A stretch of DNA of 64,000 bases, taken from the NCBI GenBank assembly GCA_024072375.1, contig CP099617.1, positions 1,592,001-1,656,000 on the forward strand, read 5' to 3'. A program made the position numbers and the translations under genes. Of the stretch, positions 1 to 8,100 are shown piece by piece; within the stretch, counting starts at the first letter, position 1, and each line of letters opens with the position of its first letter. The DNA comes from Sphingomonadaceae bacterium OTU29LAMAA1. Its GTDB lineage: Bacteria > Pseudomonadota > Alphaproteobacteria > Sphingomonadales > Sphingomonadaceae. The notes below the pieces were generated by a model. The model searched no databases. It had not been told where the DNA came from and saw only the letters and a list, made by a program, of their open reading frames with translations.

Positions 1-42
1 CGCAGCCCCGATGAACTCCCGTCGCGAGGTTTGAGTAGTCAT
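1..42 (-). CDS. Start of molybdopterin-binding oxidoreductase large subunit (partial)
   Basis: Only the first 14 codons lie in the window; they read [14 protein letters not shown]. The SRREF box is a twin-arginine export motif. Its ATG overlaps the stop of the upstream 2Fe-2S gene as ATGA. In the isoquinoline 1-oxidoreductase/aldehyde oxidase family, the TAT-exported molybdopterin subunit (IorB type) is commonly encoded right after the small iron-sulfur subunit. The product is therefore inferred from order plus the RR motif; the catalytic domain itself lies outside the window. Confidence 0.7.
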   Translation of the reverse strand, partial: MTTQTSRREFIGAA

Positions 43-500
43 GCCCCCACCTCCGCCGCGGCGTTCTGGATCGCCTGCTTGATGCGGACGTACGTTGCAC
101 AGCGGCAAATATTACCGGTCATCGCATGGTCGATGTCCTCGTTGGTGGGCCTTGACTTGACGGCGAGCAGGCCGGCGGCCGACATGATCTGTCCTGATTG
201 ACAGAAGCCGCACTGAGGTACGTCAATTGCCACCCATGCCTTCTTCAGCGCTGCGGCGGCCGGGCCGGTCAAGCCCTCGATGGTCGTGACGCTCCGTCCA
301 GCGACTGTAGCGACGGGCGTGACGCAGGACCGCCGGTTCTTGCCGTCAAGGTGCACCGTGCACGCTCCGCACTGAGCCACCCCGCACCCGTATTTGGTAC
401 CGGTGAGGTGCATCGTGTCCCGCAGGACCCAGAGCAAAGGCGTGTCCGGATCGCCCTCGAAGCGCGCCGATCTGCCGTTCAGGATGAATTCTGTTGCCAC
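39..500 (-). CDS. (2Fe-2S)-binding small subunit of a molybdenum hydroxylase (IorA type)
   Basis: Electron-transfer subunit of a xanthine oxidase-family dehydrogenase. The first cluster ligands lie in [15 protein letters not shown] plus a following Cys (plant-type 2Fe-2S). The second cluster is formed by CGFCQSGQ and CRC near the C-terminus, as in the CO-dehydrogenase small-subunit domain. The frame is open further upstream, but the GTG at 500 gives 153 residues, usual for IorA. It has an AGAGGCGG Shine-Dalgarno just before it and starts directly at the conserved TEFILNG strand. The stop overlaps the next gene's ATG, so the two are translationally coupled. The substrate cannot be told from this subunit. 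Confidence 0.88.
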   Translation of the reverse strand: MATEFILNGRSARFEGDPDTPLLWVLRDTMHLTGTKYGCGVAQCGACTVHLDGKNRRSCVTPVATVAGRSVTTIEGLTGPAAAALKKAWVAIDVPQCGFCQSGQIMSAAGLLAVKSRPTNEDIDHAMTGNICRCATYVRIKQAIQNAAAEVGA

Positions 501-922
501 GGCCGCCTCTGCATCTGTGACGCTTACCGTGCTGTAGGAACGACGGGACGGGTACCCATACTTCGGCATGTACGGGACAACCCACCAGCGACGACCTGAC
601 GTCACTGCTGCGCAGGTTGGCGGAAGTCGCTACTCCCATTGATGGTAGGATCGCGCCTTCAGAGCGACTTGCGCCTGCCGGACGTTCAGCGACACGCAGC
701 CTGCGGCGCAGAGTATGCGCGCCGCTGCTGCCGCTTGTGTAGGATCGAGCAGCAACGCTCATCAGCAAGCAGTACCGCTGCTAGTTGGAACACTTGACCG
801 GAGAATGTGCGACTTTGGCAAGCATGGACCCGATTGGCAGCGAGCACGGGAAGGCGCCGCCAAGACGTGGGGGAGCAGGTCAGATCGACCGTGGCGACGA
901 TTAGTCGGACGACTTGACCATG
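501..922. other. Gene-free region between the 2Fe-2S gene and the IS element
   Basis: About 420 bases with no ORF that resembles a protein family on either strand. It must hold the promoter for the minus-strand oxidoreductase operon, but I see no clear promoter boxes or operator. It ends at the left inverted repeat of the IS3-family element, so some upstream control sequence may have been displaced by the insertion. Confidence 0.5.
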
Positions 923-985
923 TGAGCTGCCCCCTTCTGAGTGGTCCATCGACTATGAGAGTCTGGATCAAGGAAGGGACGACGA

Positions 986-1264
986 ATGCCTGCCAAGAAG
1001 CACAAGCCCGAGGAGATCATCGGGAAGCTGCGTGAGGTTGAGATCATGCTGGGCCAGGGCGGGACGACCGCGGAGGCATGCCGCCGGATCGCGGTCAGCG
1101 AGCAGACTTACTACCGCTGGCGCAAGGAATATGGTGGCCTGAAGACGGATCAGGCTCGGCGAATGAAGGACCTGGAGAAGGAGAACCTGCGGCTGCGCCG
1201 TGCGATCTCGGACCTGACGCTCGACAAGCTCATTTTGCAGGAGGCCGCGCGGGGAAACTTCTGA
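986..1264 (+). CDS. IS3-family transposase OrfA
   Basis: Ninety-two-residue helix-turn-helix protein that binds the IS ends. The N-terminus ([16 protein letters not shown]) and the following [18 protein letters not shown] helix-turn-helix are typical of OrfA of this group. A leucine-zipper-like stretch ([19 protein letters not shown]) follows, used for multimerisation. Near its end an in-frame slippery heptamer G GGA AAC (1252-1258) lies just before the TGA at 1262, so OrfA and the OrfAB fusion can both be made. Confidence 0.92.
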   Translation: MPAKKHKPEEIIGKLREVEIMLGQGGTTAEACRRIAVSEQTYYRWRKEYGGLKTDQARRMKDLEKENLRLRRAISDLTLDKLILQEAARGNF

Positions 1265-2157
1265 GCCCCGCACGGCGCCGGCGCTGCATCGATCAGGTGA
1301 AGGAGACGCTGGATGTGTCCGAGCGACGGGTGTGCCGCGTGCTTGGCCAGCATCGGTCGACGCAGCGCAAGGTGCCGTGCGGGGCAGGCGACGAACAGAC
1401 CCTGACCGAGGACATCATCGAGTTGGCCAGGCAGTACGGGCGCTACGGCTATCGTCGGGTGACCGCGCTGCTGCATGCCGCGGGGTGGTCGGTGAACCAC
1501 AAGCGTGTCGAGCGCATCTGGCGTCGTGAGGGGCTGAAGGTACCGCAGAAGCAGCCGAAACGCGGCCGGCTATGGCTGAACGATGGCTCTTGCGTCCGGC
1601 TGCGGCCCGAATATCCGGGACATGTCTGGGCATACGACTTCGTCGAAGGGCGGACGCATGATGGCCGTAAGTTCCGCATCCTCACCATCATCGACGAGGC
1701 GAGCCCCGAGTGCTTGGCGCTGATCGTTGCGCGCCAGCTCAAGCATGAGGACGTATTGGCAGCACTTGCCGATCTGTTCATTGCTCGAGGCCCGCCGGCG
1801 CACATCAGATCGGATAATGGCAGCGAGTTTATCGCCATCGCGGTCCAGAAATGGCTCGGGCAGGTCGGCGTGAAGACGCTCTACATTACGCCGGGCTCGC
1901 CATGGGAGAACGGCTACAACGAGAGTTTCAACGGGTCGCTGCGCGACGAGCTGCTCAACGGCGAGATCTTCTACAGCCTCGCCGAGGCAAGAGTGCTGAT
2001 CGAAGCATGGCGATGGCACTACAACACCGTCCGGCCGCACAGCAGCCTGGGCTACAGGCCGCCGGCGCCGGAAGCGGCGACACCGCCATTGCCGGTCTCC
2101 GGTTCCGCTTCGCTCCACCTCCGACCGGCAATGGCGGCGGAGACGACAATGCACTAA
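1258..2157 (+). CDS. IS3-family transposase OrfB (made as OrfAB by -1 frameshift)
   Basis: DDE/RNase H-fold catalytic part of the transposase, in the -1 frame relative to OrfA. After an HTH_21-like region ([13 protein letters not shown]), the catalytic triad is seen as [14 protein letters not shown] and the Glu in [16 protein letters not shown]. The conserved tail [14 protein letters not shown] closes the domain. There is no good independent start, so I place the beginning at the slippery heptamer, where ribosomes enter this frame. The frame is intact from there to its TAA, suggesting a functional element. Confidence 0.9.
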   Translation, partial: LLSPARRRRCIDQVKETLDVSERRVCRVLGQHRSTQRKVPCGAGDEQTLTEDIIELARQYGRYGYRRVTALLHAAGWSVNHKRVERIWRREGLKVPQKQPKRGRLWLNDGSCVRLRPEYPGHVWAYDFVEGRTHDGRKFRILTIIDEASPECLALIVARQLKHEDVLAALADLFIARGPPAHIRSDNGSEFIAIAVQKWLGQVGVKTLYITPGSPWENGYNESFNGSLRDELLNGEIFYSLAEARVLIEAWRWHYNTVRPHSSLGYRPPAPEAATPPLPVSGSASLHLRPAMAAETTMH

Positions 2158-2202
2158 CTATATACCCGGACCACCCGGTGGGGGCTGCTCAAGCGACCCG
2201 TC

Positions 2203-2400
2203 CGTTTTTTTGGGAGGACAGCGGACCGTCCGCTTTTGGGAGGGTGTAGCAATAGCCGACATTACGCAGGGCTGCTGCCGTTCGCGAAAAGGATCGAGAA
2301 ATGGGAATGACGCACTTAACAGAGAAAGGTAAAGCCAGCCCTTAGGTAATACCCCGGTAGGCACACCGTCCGCTTTGTAAGCTGCACTAACCGAACCCGC
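2203..2400. repeat. Sphingomonad-type short repeats (TGTCCGCTTT-like motifs)
   Basis: This stretch carries CCGTCCGCTTTTGGGAGGG (2226-2244), AGCAATA and GATCGAGAAATGGGAAT (about 2291-2307), and again CCGTCCGCTTT near 2368. Very similar blocks recur near 3424-3506 and 5325-5460. They look like dispersed non-coding repeats rather than gene remnants. Boundaries are approximate. Confidence 0.4.
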
Positions 2401-2450
2401 GGCCTATCAAGCAATATGGCTGGAGCTGTTCGCTCATGGGAGATCACTGA

Positions 2451-2867
2451 ATGTTCGGTAGCCTCGTGATGATTATAGCCGCCGCGATGGAACCCGCGGT
2501 TGCGGCCACCTTCTCCCATTCGGCCGCTCAGCGGGAAGGGATCGTGGCCGAGCAGATCATGCTACCCAAGACAATCTCAGCGATGACCTTCGCAGATGAA
2601 CTTGTGGCTGCGGAGGGACTGACCTCGTGGAGCCCGCAGGACCCAACCAGCTCGCTACCAGGAGAGCCGTTGCAATGGCGAGCGCGCCACGCCTCAAATG
2701 GTCGCGAGGTCACCGTGTACTTTGCCCCGGATAAACAGTCGGTGTGCAGGGTGCGTCGGCCTCGTGGAGGCTTGTCCGATGGTCACTGGCAGGCGATCCG
2801 GTGGTGCGCCGCGTCGCTCGGCATCGTACTTCCCTTCAAACGGCAGCCACCTGTCCGTACGGACTGA
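2451..2867 (+). CDS. Hypothetical protein with signal-like N-terminus
   Basis: A 138-residue frame with no family I recognise. The first 20 residues (MFGSLVMIIAAAMEPAVAAT) resemble a signal peptide with an AVAA-T cleavage region. The mature part has two Cys (CRVRRP and RWCAASLG) and a GHWQAIRWCA segment. It sits between repeat-rich flanks and has no clear Shine-Dalgarno, so expression is uncertain. Confidence 0.45.
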   Translation: MFGSLVMIIAAAMEPAVAATFSHSAAQREGIVAEQIMLPKTISAMTFADELVAAEGLTSWSPQDPTSSLPGEPLQWRARHASNGREVTVYFAPDKQSVCRVRRPRGGLSDGHWQAIRWCAASLGIVLPFKRQPPVRTD

Positions 2868-2916
2868 GCACAGGTTCGATCGCGACGCCACTCCGACCCC
2901 GTTGCACGTGGGTCGG

Positions 2917-3330
2917 CTAATCTTTGGCCCTCTGCAAGCGTAGACGGTATGTGACTTGGAGATAATCCAGACGATGCCGTGTCTCATCGTCGAGACAGGC
3001 TAGATAGGCCGGATTTCCCCCCGTACCCCCATCCCAAAGGCTCTTTTCCGCATTGCATGAAGCATCGCGGTACCGGACCCAGAGTCTTTGCGCATCTCGC
3101 AACTTTTGCTGATCACCCGGATCAAGAACGCTCATGACCCGCCCATATAGCTTATTGAGGCTGCGATCCGCCTCTTCGTTCGATACAGCGAAGCAGGCAG
3201 ATATAGCGGCGGTCGTTCCCTGCTGCCAACAGGCTGCCTTGCTCGATGCGGTGCTAGCTGCGCCTACCGCGCCTTCGCCACAGAAGCAGCCAACCAGTGT
3301 CGCCAGGAAGAAGAACAAATTCCTGTGCAT
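2917..3330 (-). CDS. LprI/DUF1311-family secreted protein
   Basis: A 137-residue protein with a signal peptide (MHRNLFFFLATLVGCFCG) and a Cys-containing domain typical of the lysozyme-inhibitor LprI N-terminal family. Diagnostic pieces are SNEEADRSLNKLYGRVM, then LRDAQRLWVRYRDASC and the paired Cys near YLACLDDETRHRLDYL. The family acts in the periplasm or envelope; most members have no proven role. An AAGGCAG Shine-Dalgarno precedes the ATG at 3330, which supports a separate start. The same frame is open from the upstream metallopeptidase-like gene with no stop between them, which is unusual. Confidence 0.8.
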   Translation of the reverse strand: MHRNLFFFLATLVGCFCGEGAVGAASTASSKAACWQQGTTAAISACFAVSNEEADRSLNKLYGRVMSVLDPGDQQKLRDAQRLWVRYRDASCNAEKSLWDGGTGGNPAYLACLDDETRHRLDYLQVTYRLRLQRAKD

Positions 3331-4194
3331 CTGCCTTGATCCCGGGTTCGCTATTTGGTCATGCCACAAATGCCTTGCCTCACATAGCCCATTAGACGGA
3401 CGGCGATCGTATGACCGGCGCCGTCTCACATTTGATCGAAAAATGGGAATCGAACCGCCTTCCCGAAATGCGGTGCGTACCGCATTTCTGGAAGGGTGGA
3501 GCAATAAACCTCGCGGCCAAGCCGTCGTTATGGTCTGGCAGAACGACGGTATGGGGCTTTCCAGCATTGCGAGCCGGACCATTTTCTTCTGAAACAGGCT
3601 GTAACGCGCCGGATTGGCCTCGACGCTGGTGATGTTGGCATTGAAGTAATCCGCCTCTGATGCCTTGATGCCGTTAGGTACAAGGTCGGGAACCGGCGCT
3701 CGCTGCGCGACGAAGTTCGCAAGCCGACGCTCGGTTGACGTACCGGCCGGATGATCGCGCCAGAACGCCACCATCATCCGGTTGGCCTCGTATTCGGCTT
3801 GCCAGCGCGTCAACGGCCGGCGTGCGACCTCCTGTATCCAATGGCCGAGCTCGTGCGCGACGAGCAGGTTGTTGAATATCTCGACATATTGCTGCTGCCC
3901 CGACAGGCCGAGCGTGCTGATCGCGGCGAAGCGTTCCATCGCTGCGCGCGTACCGGGGTCGATGACATCAAAGGGCACGATCACGACAGCGCGCTTGTAG
4001 GGGTCGTACCGGGTTGCTCCCGGCGCCGTTGCCAGTTCGACCGCAGGCTTGAACGGGGGCTTGCGTCCGCAGGCGACGACCGCTGCGTAGAATGCGTCGG
4101 CCACAGGCTGCGCCTGCACGATGGCCTCATTGGATGGTTGAACGGATGCGGTGGCCATGACGCTGGCCGCCGCCAGGAAGATCGAGCGGATCAT
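2917..4194 (-). CDS. Putative zinc metallopeptidase whose frame runs on into the LprI-like gene
   Basis: Starts at ATG 4194 with an AGGGACC site and a signal peptide (MIRSIFLAAASVMATASV). The zinc motif is HELGH at residues 114-118, with a possible third ligand in the following WQAEYEANRM helix, as in gluzincin-like proteases. The recognisable domain ends near residue 222 (LESPIPSFCQTI). The frame then continues through a hairpin-repeat insertion (3458-3495) into the downstream LprI-like protein without meeting a stop. I think the original stop was lost and that the natural product is about 225 residues; whether a fusion protein is made is unknown. Substrate is unknown. Confidence 0.6.
   Translation of the reverse strand: MIRSIFLAAASVMATASVQPSNEAIVQAQPVADAFYAAVVACGRKPPFKPAVELATAPGATRYDPYKRAVVIVPFDVIDPGTRAAMERFAAISTLGLSGQQQYVEIFNNLLVAHELGHWIQEVARRPLTRWQAEYEANRMMVAFWRDHPAGTSTERRLANFVAQRAPVPDLVPNGIKASEADYFNANITSVEANPARYSLFQKKMVRLAMLESPIPSFCQTITTAWPRGLLLHPSRNAVRTAFREGGSIPIFRSNVRRRRSYDRRPSNGLCEARHLWHDQIANPGSRQMHRNLFFFLATLVGCFCGEGAVGAASTASSKAACWQQGTTAAISACFAVSNEEADRSLNKLYGRVMSVLDPGDQQKLRDAQRLWVRYRDASCNAEKSLWDGGTGGNPAYLACLDDETRHRLDYLQVTYRLRLQRAKD
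3458..3495. repeat. Long hairpin within a dispersed repeat
   Basis: A 17-base arm (3458-3474, CCTTCCCGAAATGCGGT) is followed by a GCGT loop and the matching arm 3479-3495 (ACCGCATTTCTGGAAGG), with one mismatch. No U-run follows on either side, so it is not a classic terminator. Flanking blocks (GATCGAAAAATGGGAAT to the left, GGAAGGGTGGAGCAATAA to the right) recur near 2236-2307, suggesting a REP- or MITE-like unit. Confidence 0.7.
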
Positions 4195-4234
4195 GTTCTT
4201 GGTCCCTGAATTGGTAACGTACTGACCCGATCGC

Positions 4235-5116
4235 TCACTGGAGCGGCAGTAACAGGTCTGCGACTGCCTCATGTTCCGGCACCTCCGGGAAGAAGGTGAT
4301 GCGCTGGCAGTAGAGCGGGAAGTCCCGCGCCTCCTCGCCGCTGGCGGGGAGCCAATCGCGGTAGAGGTACAGGGCCGCAGGCTCCAGATTGTCGGTGTTG
4401 CCGACGACGCGCAGCACCGCACAGCGTCCGCCGGGGATGGTGCCGGGTTTCACGTTCTCGGCATTTGCCTCGATCGGCCGATCTGTGCCGACGCACAGGT
4501 CCATGCGGTATTCGCCCGGGGGCGACGTGCGCGGATCGGAGTGAAAGACGTTGAAGGTCGAAGCGGTCTTCGGCGACAATCCCGTCGCCTTGCGCCAGGC
4601 GATGAACCGCTGGATGGTCGCACCGATCGTCGCCGGGTCGCCGCGATGCTCCATGATTGCCACCGGCGTCGGGGCTACGTCGCGGATCGTCACGTCGTCG
4701 GGGGTATAGGTCGTCTGCATGAGCTTGCTCCTCGCGTTGTCGAGAGGCCCGAAGGCCGCAAGCCACGGCTCCCAGTCGGGAGACTTCCTGAACGACGACG
4801 GCGACTGTCCGAACCGTTGCCGAAAGGCACGGGCGAAGGCATCCGGGGCGTCGTATCCGGCATCCATCGCTATGTCGGTGACGCTGTGCGCGTCCCGGTA
4901 GGCCAGCTGGTAGGATGCCCGCTTCATGCGGGCGAGCTGGACATAGCGATGCACGGACAGCCCGAAGGTCGCCGTAAACTGTCGGTGAAAGTGATATTTT
5001 GAGAAGGCCGCGATGCCGCTTACCGCATCCAGGTCCAGATCATCGTCGAGAAGCCGGTCGATATGATCCAGCACCCGCTGCATCCGGGCATGGTAATTGT
5101 AAAGCGCCGCCTTCAT
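4235..5116 (-). CDS. AraC-family regulator with GyrI-like effector domain
   Basis: A 293-residue transcription regulator. Two AraC helix-turn-helices occupy about residues 10-105 (DAVSGIAAFSKYHFHRQFTATFG, then SVTDIAMDAGYDAPDAFARAFRQRFGQSPSSFRKS, quoted here in parts of the longer domain). A GyrI/SOUL-type small-molecule-binding domain begins near residue 125 (VTIRDVAPTPVAIMEHRGD) and runs to the end, as in Rob/SbmC-like regulators that sense drugs or other small ligands. The ATG at 5116 is chosen because GGAGGA lies about 8 bases upstream and the HTH begins right after it. No neighbour gives a clear target. Confidence 0.88.
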   Translation of the reverse strand: MKAALYNYHARMQRVLDHIDRLLDDDLDLDAVSGIAAFSKYHFHRQFTATFGLSVHRYVQLARMKRASYQLAYRDAHSVTDIAMDAGYDAPDAFARAFRQRFGQSPSSFRKSPDWEPWLAAFGPLDNARSKLMQTTYTPDDVTIRDVAPTPVAIMEHRGDPATIGATIQRFIAWRKATGLSPKTASTFNVFHSDPRTSPPGEYRMDLCVGTDRPIEANAENVKPGTIPGGRCAVLRVVGNTDNLEPAALYLYRDWLPASGEEARDFPLYCQRITFFPEVPEHEAVADLLLPLQ

Positions 5117-5633
5117 CGTCCTGTCCTCCGTGGCGACGCCAGCTAGGCGCTCCCGGATACGACGCGCTCGACCGATCTTGCGGTTGTAGCATTGTCGGCC
5201 AGCATTCTCGAATAGGAACCCGTTCCGGGAACGCTGCCCCGGCGATCGCGCAGATGGCCGTTCGGGCGTCCTCTTTCCCAAAATCTGTTCCCGATTGCTC
5301 TTTCCCAAAATTGCCGGTCGGAGATGCGAAAACGGGAATGATCGCACCTAGCGAATGACTGCTTTTGGAACCGCGGATCGCCAACCCGAGCGTTCGACTT
5401 TGGGCAAGAGCGGACGCTCCTCCCTCAGAAGCGAGCCATCAGGAAAGTACGCTTTTGGCGTGTTCCGTTCACTCGCTCCGCGCCGCCCCTTGTGGGAACG
5501 GGCTTCAGCCCAGCGGAAGGCGGGCAATGTCCTCTATTGATGGATGACAGCCCCAGCGACGCATCTAAGAGCCAGCGCTGGTAGGTAGTTCTGCACTATT
5601 GCGCATCGTGGAGCGGCGCGAGACGGCTCCGAA
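5117..5633. other. Intergenic, repeat-containing stretch
   Basis: No credible gene. It contains several copies of the short repeat theme seen near 2.2 kb: GCGAAAACGGGAATGATCGCA (about 5327), GACTGCTTTTGGAA (about 5358) and TACGCTTTTGGCG (about 5448), plus two CTCTTTCCCAAAAT copies near 5270-5310. It should also hold the araC-type promoter. Confidence 0.45.
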
Positions 5634-5810
5634 ATGGATGCTAGCGATACCGACGAGCTTGTGAAACTGGTGTATTCGTGCGGTTTGCAAGCGGGTGCCG
5701 ATCCCGCCACAAGCAGGTCGGATTGCCCGTTCTGTAACGATCGTATCGAGCTCTGCCGCGCCTGGCTTGCTGGCTTCAGCATTGGTCGTGCCACTCTATC
5801 CTCCGCCTAG
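5634..5810 (+). CDS. Small Rmf/CrpP-like protein
   Basis: A 58-residue frame below usual ORF cut-offs. It reads as a short helix pair with GLQAGAD followed by SDCPFCN and RAWLAGFSIGR. This G-x-x-A-G then C-P-[FY] then W-L-x-G-[FW] layout matches the ribosome modulation factor/CrpP small-protein family. E. coli RMF dimerises 70S ribosomes in stationary phase; other family members have unrelated or unknown roles. An extra Cys (CPFC) is present. No strong Shine-Dalgarno is visible and the start could lie elsewhere. Family assignment is by eye over a short sequence. Confidence 0.6.
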   Translation: MDASDTDELVKLVYSCGLQAGADPATSRSDCPFCNDRIELCRAWLAGFSIGRATLSSA

Positions 5811-6240
5811 GTTGATACAGCGATCGCAATCGCGGACGGATATCCTAGAATGCGGGAACGCTGAACAGCCTCTTTGTGGTTCGCTTGTCTGCACACGAAT
5901 GCCGGGACGTGGGCGGAACCGCCGTTCCTGAAAAACGAGAAGCAAGCGAGATGACGGGGCGTTCCCATTCGGGATCGAGGATTTGGGATTCCGCCTCTCG
6001 CGCGATGACAGCTAAGCCGGATCGTGAGACTGATCGCGGTCGGCTTCGGCAAGGTTGAGTTGCGGCCGGCATCCTTCTGTGCGGACCGGCGTGAACAAGA
6101 CCTTCGGACGGGTCAGGAAAGCGGCGTCGCCGAAGCGATCGGCGCGACCACGATTCTGTCCGGGCTCGCCGATTGGGCGATCGCAGCGATCGGCATTATG
6201 GCTTACAACGGTCGAGGCGGAAAAAGTCGCCCGATAAGCA
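5811..6240. other. Gene-free stretch, probably decayed or non-coding
   Basis: About 430 bases without a convincing gene. Around 5900-6010 lies sequence resembling intergenic sphingomonad repeats (GACGGGGCGTTCCCATTCGG, then ATTCCGCCTCTCGCGCGATG). A plus-strand frame from 6024 has a plausible hydrophobic piece (TILSGLADWAIAAIGIM) but lacks a family and runs antisense into the lipoprotein gene, so I do not call it. Confidence 0.4.
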
Positions 6241-6945
6241 TCAGAGTGGCGACGCGATGCCCTTTGGTGCGTCAAGCAGGTAGCGGACTGTGCCCGCCCC
6301 GCCCCGGTACTTTACACAAGTCACCTCATAGACGCCCTCGCGCATCTGCAGGGGTGCGATGTTGGTCACTCGTGCGCAAAGGTGACGGTTCAAGTTGATG
6401 ATGGTGGCGGCTGTCTTCTCGACGTCGACCTGGTCAGCCGGCTCCGGCTTGCGGTACATATCGGATAGCTCGCTTCCATCGCGGGCATAGCGGGTAGGAT
6501 CGAGGCGATGACGTGTTTTAAGCGCACCCTTTTCGGAGATACTCAGCCCTAGCGTGTCGTCGCATTTGATCGACCAGGATAACTGCTTGCGGGTGGCATC
6601 GGCGCCCAATCGGATCGATTTGACCTCGCGGCAGTATCCTTCAAGAGCGCTGCGGCCTGCCCAGGGTGCCAGCTCGTTCGCATCGGCGAGCCTCTTGGCG
6701 CCCAGCTTCCGATACGCTGCTGGGGGGTTTACCGGGCTAATCGGCGCCCAGGCGTCAGGTCTGATCTGTTTATCCAACCGCGCAATCGCAAGGGTAGGAT
6801 CGGGTCGAGGCGTGTTCCGAGGAGTAGGCTCGGACGACTTAGGATCGGAGGGAGCGGAACACCCGGCAACGAGCATGCACGACAGGGCGCTGATCACGAG
6901 CCGCAAAGGTGTCTCCGACCTTCCAGAACAAGAGCCAAGGGACAT
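6241..6945 (-). CDS. Putative lipoprotein
   Basis: Hypothetical lipoprotein, 234 residues from ATG 6945. A lipobox LVAGC follows the hydrophobic stretch RLVISALSCM, so the mature protein should be acylated at that Cys and anchored in the envelope. A shorter start, TTG at 6906, has GGAG about 7 bases upstream and would give a more normal signal peptide, so the true start may be there. The mature part opens with a Pro/Ser/Thr-rich linker and then a folded region of about 160 residues with Cys in GYCREV, IKCDDT, HLCARV and VTCVKY, likely two disulfides. I do not recognise the family. Confidence 0.6.
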   Translation of the reverse strand: MSLGSCSGRSETPLRLVISALSCMLVAGCSAPSDPKSSEPTPRNTPRPDPTLAIARLDKQIRPDAWAPISPVNPPAAYRKLGAKRLADANELAPWAGRSALEGYCREVKSIRLGADATRKQLSWSIKCDDTLGLSISEKGALKTRHRLDPTRYARDGSELSDMYRKPEPADQVDVEKTAATIINLNRHLCARVTNIAPLQMREGVYEVTCVKYRGGAGTVRYLLDAPKGIASPL

Positions 6946-7205
6946 CCCGGCTGCGATGCCATAATGGCGAACCCGAGCTTGCAAAGCTATAAGGCTGGGA
7001 GAGCCTGCCTCTCGCTGCCTTGAAGCGCGCGACGTCATCTCGAACCCGCACCGGCGCATCCCGTCCGTCGAACTTACATCCTTCCTTCGAGTGAACGCGG
7101 AGGGAGCGTCAGGACCAGCGTGCATTGCTCGGGCTGCACGGCGGATACGATGCGAAATAGCCGATCAACGGGATAGGTTTCGATGTTTAACTCAAAGCCA
7201 GGCGG

Positions 7206-7478
7206 CTAGACGGTCAGCCGCTTCAGGGTCTCGACCAGATCGGCCACGCTCTCAACTTTGGCGCGGTACACGATGTGGCGACCGTCCCTGGTCGACGAGA
7301 CCAGGCCGGCGTGCGTGAGGATGGTCAGGTGGCTGGACATGGTGTTAGCTGGGACGCCCAGCCCGCTCGCCAGGTCCCCGGCGCTGCATGCCCCCTTCTC
7401 CACCAGCATCGCGACGCAGCGATAGCGGGTCGGCTGCGCGAGCGCGCTGAGCACGGCGATCGTGTGCGACAGTTCCAT
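7206..7478 (-). CDS. ArsR-family winged-helix repressor
   Basis: A 90-residue ArsR/SmtB-type regulator. The winged helix is seen in LSALAQPTRYRCVAMLVEKG, then ASGLGVPANTMSSHLTILTHAGLV, and the wing STRDGRHIVYRA. The single Cys pair (CVAM, CSAGDL) is not the classic ELCVC metal site, so the inducer may not be a metal. It stands alone; the target may be the plus-strand genes beginning at 7682 or its own promoter. Confidence 0.88.
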   Translation of the reverse strand: MELSHTIAVLSALAQPTRYRCVAMLVEKGACSAGDLASGLGVPANTMSSHLTILTHAGLVSSTRDGRHIVYRAKVESVADLVETLKRLTV

Positions 7479-7681
7479 ATTACCAGAATAGTCAGGATTC
7501 GACGGAAATCAACCTACGCGGTTCACCAGACAACAAAAAATGCGTTAACCATCAAAATCGTACACGGCGTTTCCAGAAGTATTGAAATGTTAGCATGCCG
7601 CTCCCCATCTGGCAGCGCAGAGGGCCACGACTGCCGGCTCTCCCGAGAAGGACCTCTCTACACGTTGGAAAGGACTGGCCG

Positions 7682-8074
7682 ATGTACGCTGGTTTGGAAG
7701 CCCTGCAGATCCCCCGCAGCAGATACGAGTCGCGAGCGTTCGACATGCCGGACCCGCTCGACCCGGACAGCTGCCGCGATCTGCCGTTCGTCGTCACGCG
7801 CCGCCGCCTCGTCCGGCTCGCCCTAGTTGCCGCGGAGACGGGAGCCCGGTTCCAGCGGGAGGGGCTCGACTATGATCCGGTGGCCTGGATGCTCGCGCCG
7901 CGCGAGCTGTTCGAAGGACGTGACGGCATCGAGGGGGCGCTCGATCTCTCCGGCTGCCTGCGCGCCATCCTCCTGCACGGGCTCGGTATGGGCCTGGATG
8001 CCGACCCCGCGCTCGTCGACGATCTGCTCGCGGACGAGCCCGCCGGCGATGATCCCTCCCCGATGATGGCGTGA
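7682..8074 (+). CDS. Hypothetical protein
   Basis: A 130-residue acidic protein from ATG 7682, chosen because GAAAGGA lies about 8 bases upstream. No family recognised. It has the patches FVVTRRRLVRLALVAAETGARF and an acidic C-terminus (LADEPAGDDPSPMMA). It is followed after 26 bases by another unknown gene and then an exonuclease gene, all in one direction with good ribosome sites, which suggests an operon carried on accessory DNA. Confidence 0.6.
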   Translation: MYAGLEALQIPRSRYESRAFDMPDPLDPDSCRDLPFVVTRRRLVRLALVAAETGARFQREGLDYDPVAWMLAPRELFEGRDGIEGALDLSGCLRAILLHGLGMGLDADPALVDDLLADEPAGDDPSPMMA

Positions 8075-8100
8075 TGCGCGGACGGACGAGGAGAACCGAC

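Larger units (their letters stand above)
923..2191 (+). mobile_element. IS3-family insertion sequence (IS51/IS407-like)
   Basis: Complete-looking element with two overlapping transposase frames between imperfect terminal inverted repeats. The left repeat (923-947) begins TGAGCTGCCCCC and ends GTGGTCC. The right repeat (2168-2191, read on the minus strand) begins TGAGCAGCCCCC and ends GTGGTCC; the arms differ by several bases and one indel. I see no obvious target-site duplication next to these ends, so the exact ends or the integrity of the flanks are uncertain. The size of about 1.27 kb fits the family. Confidence 0.85.
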
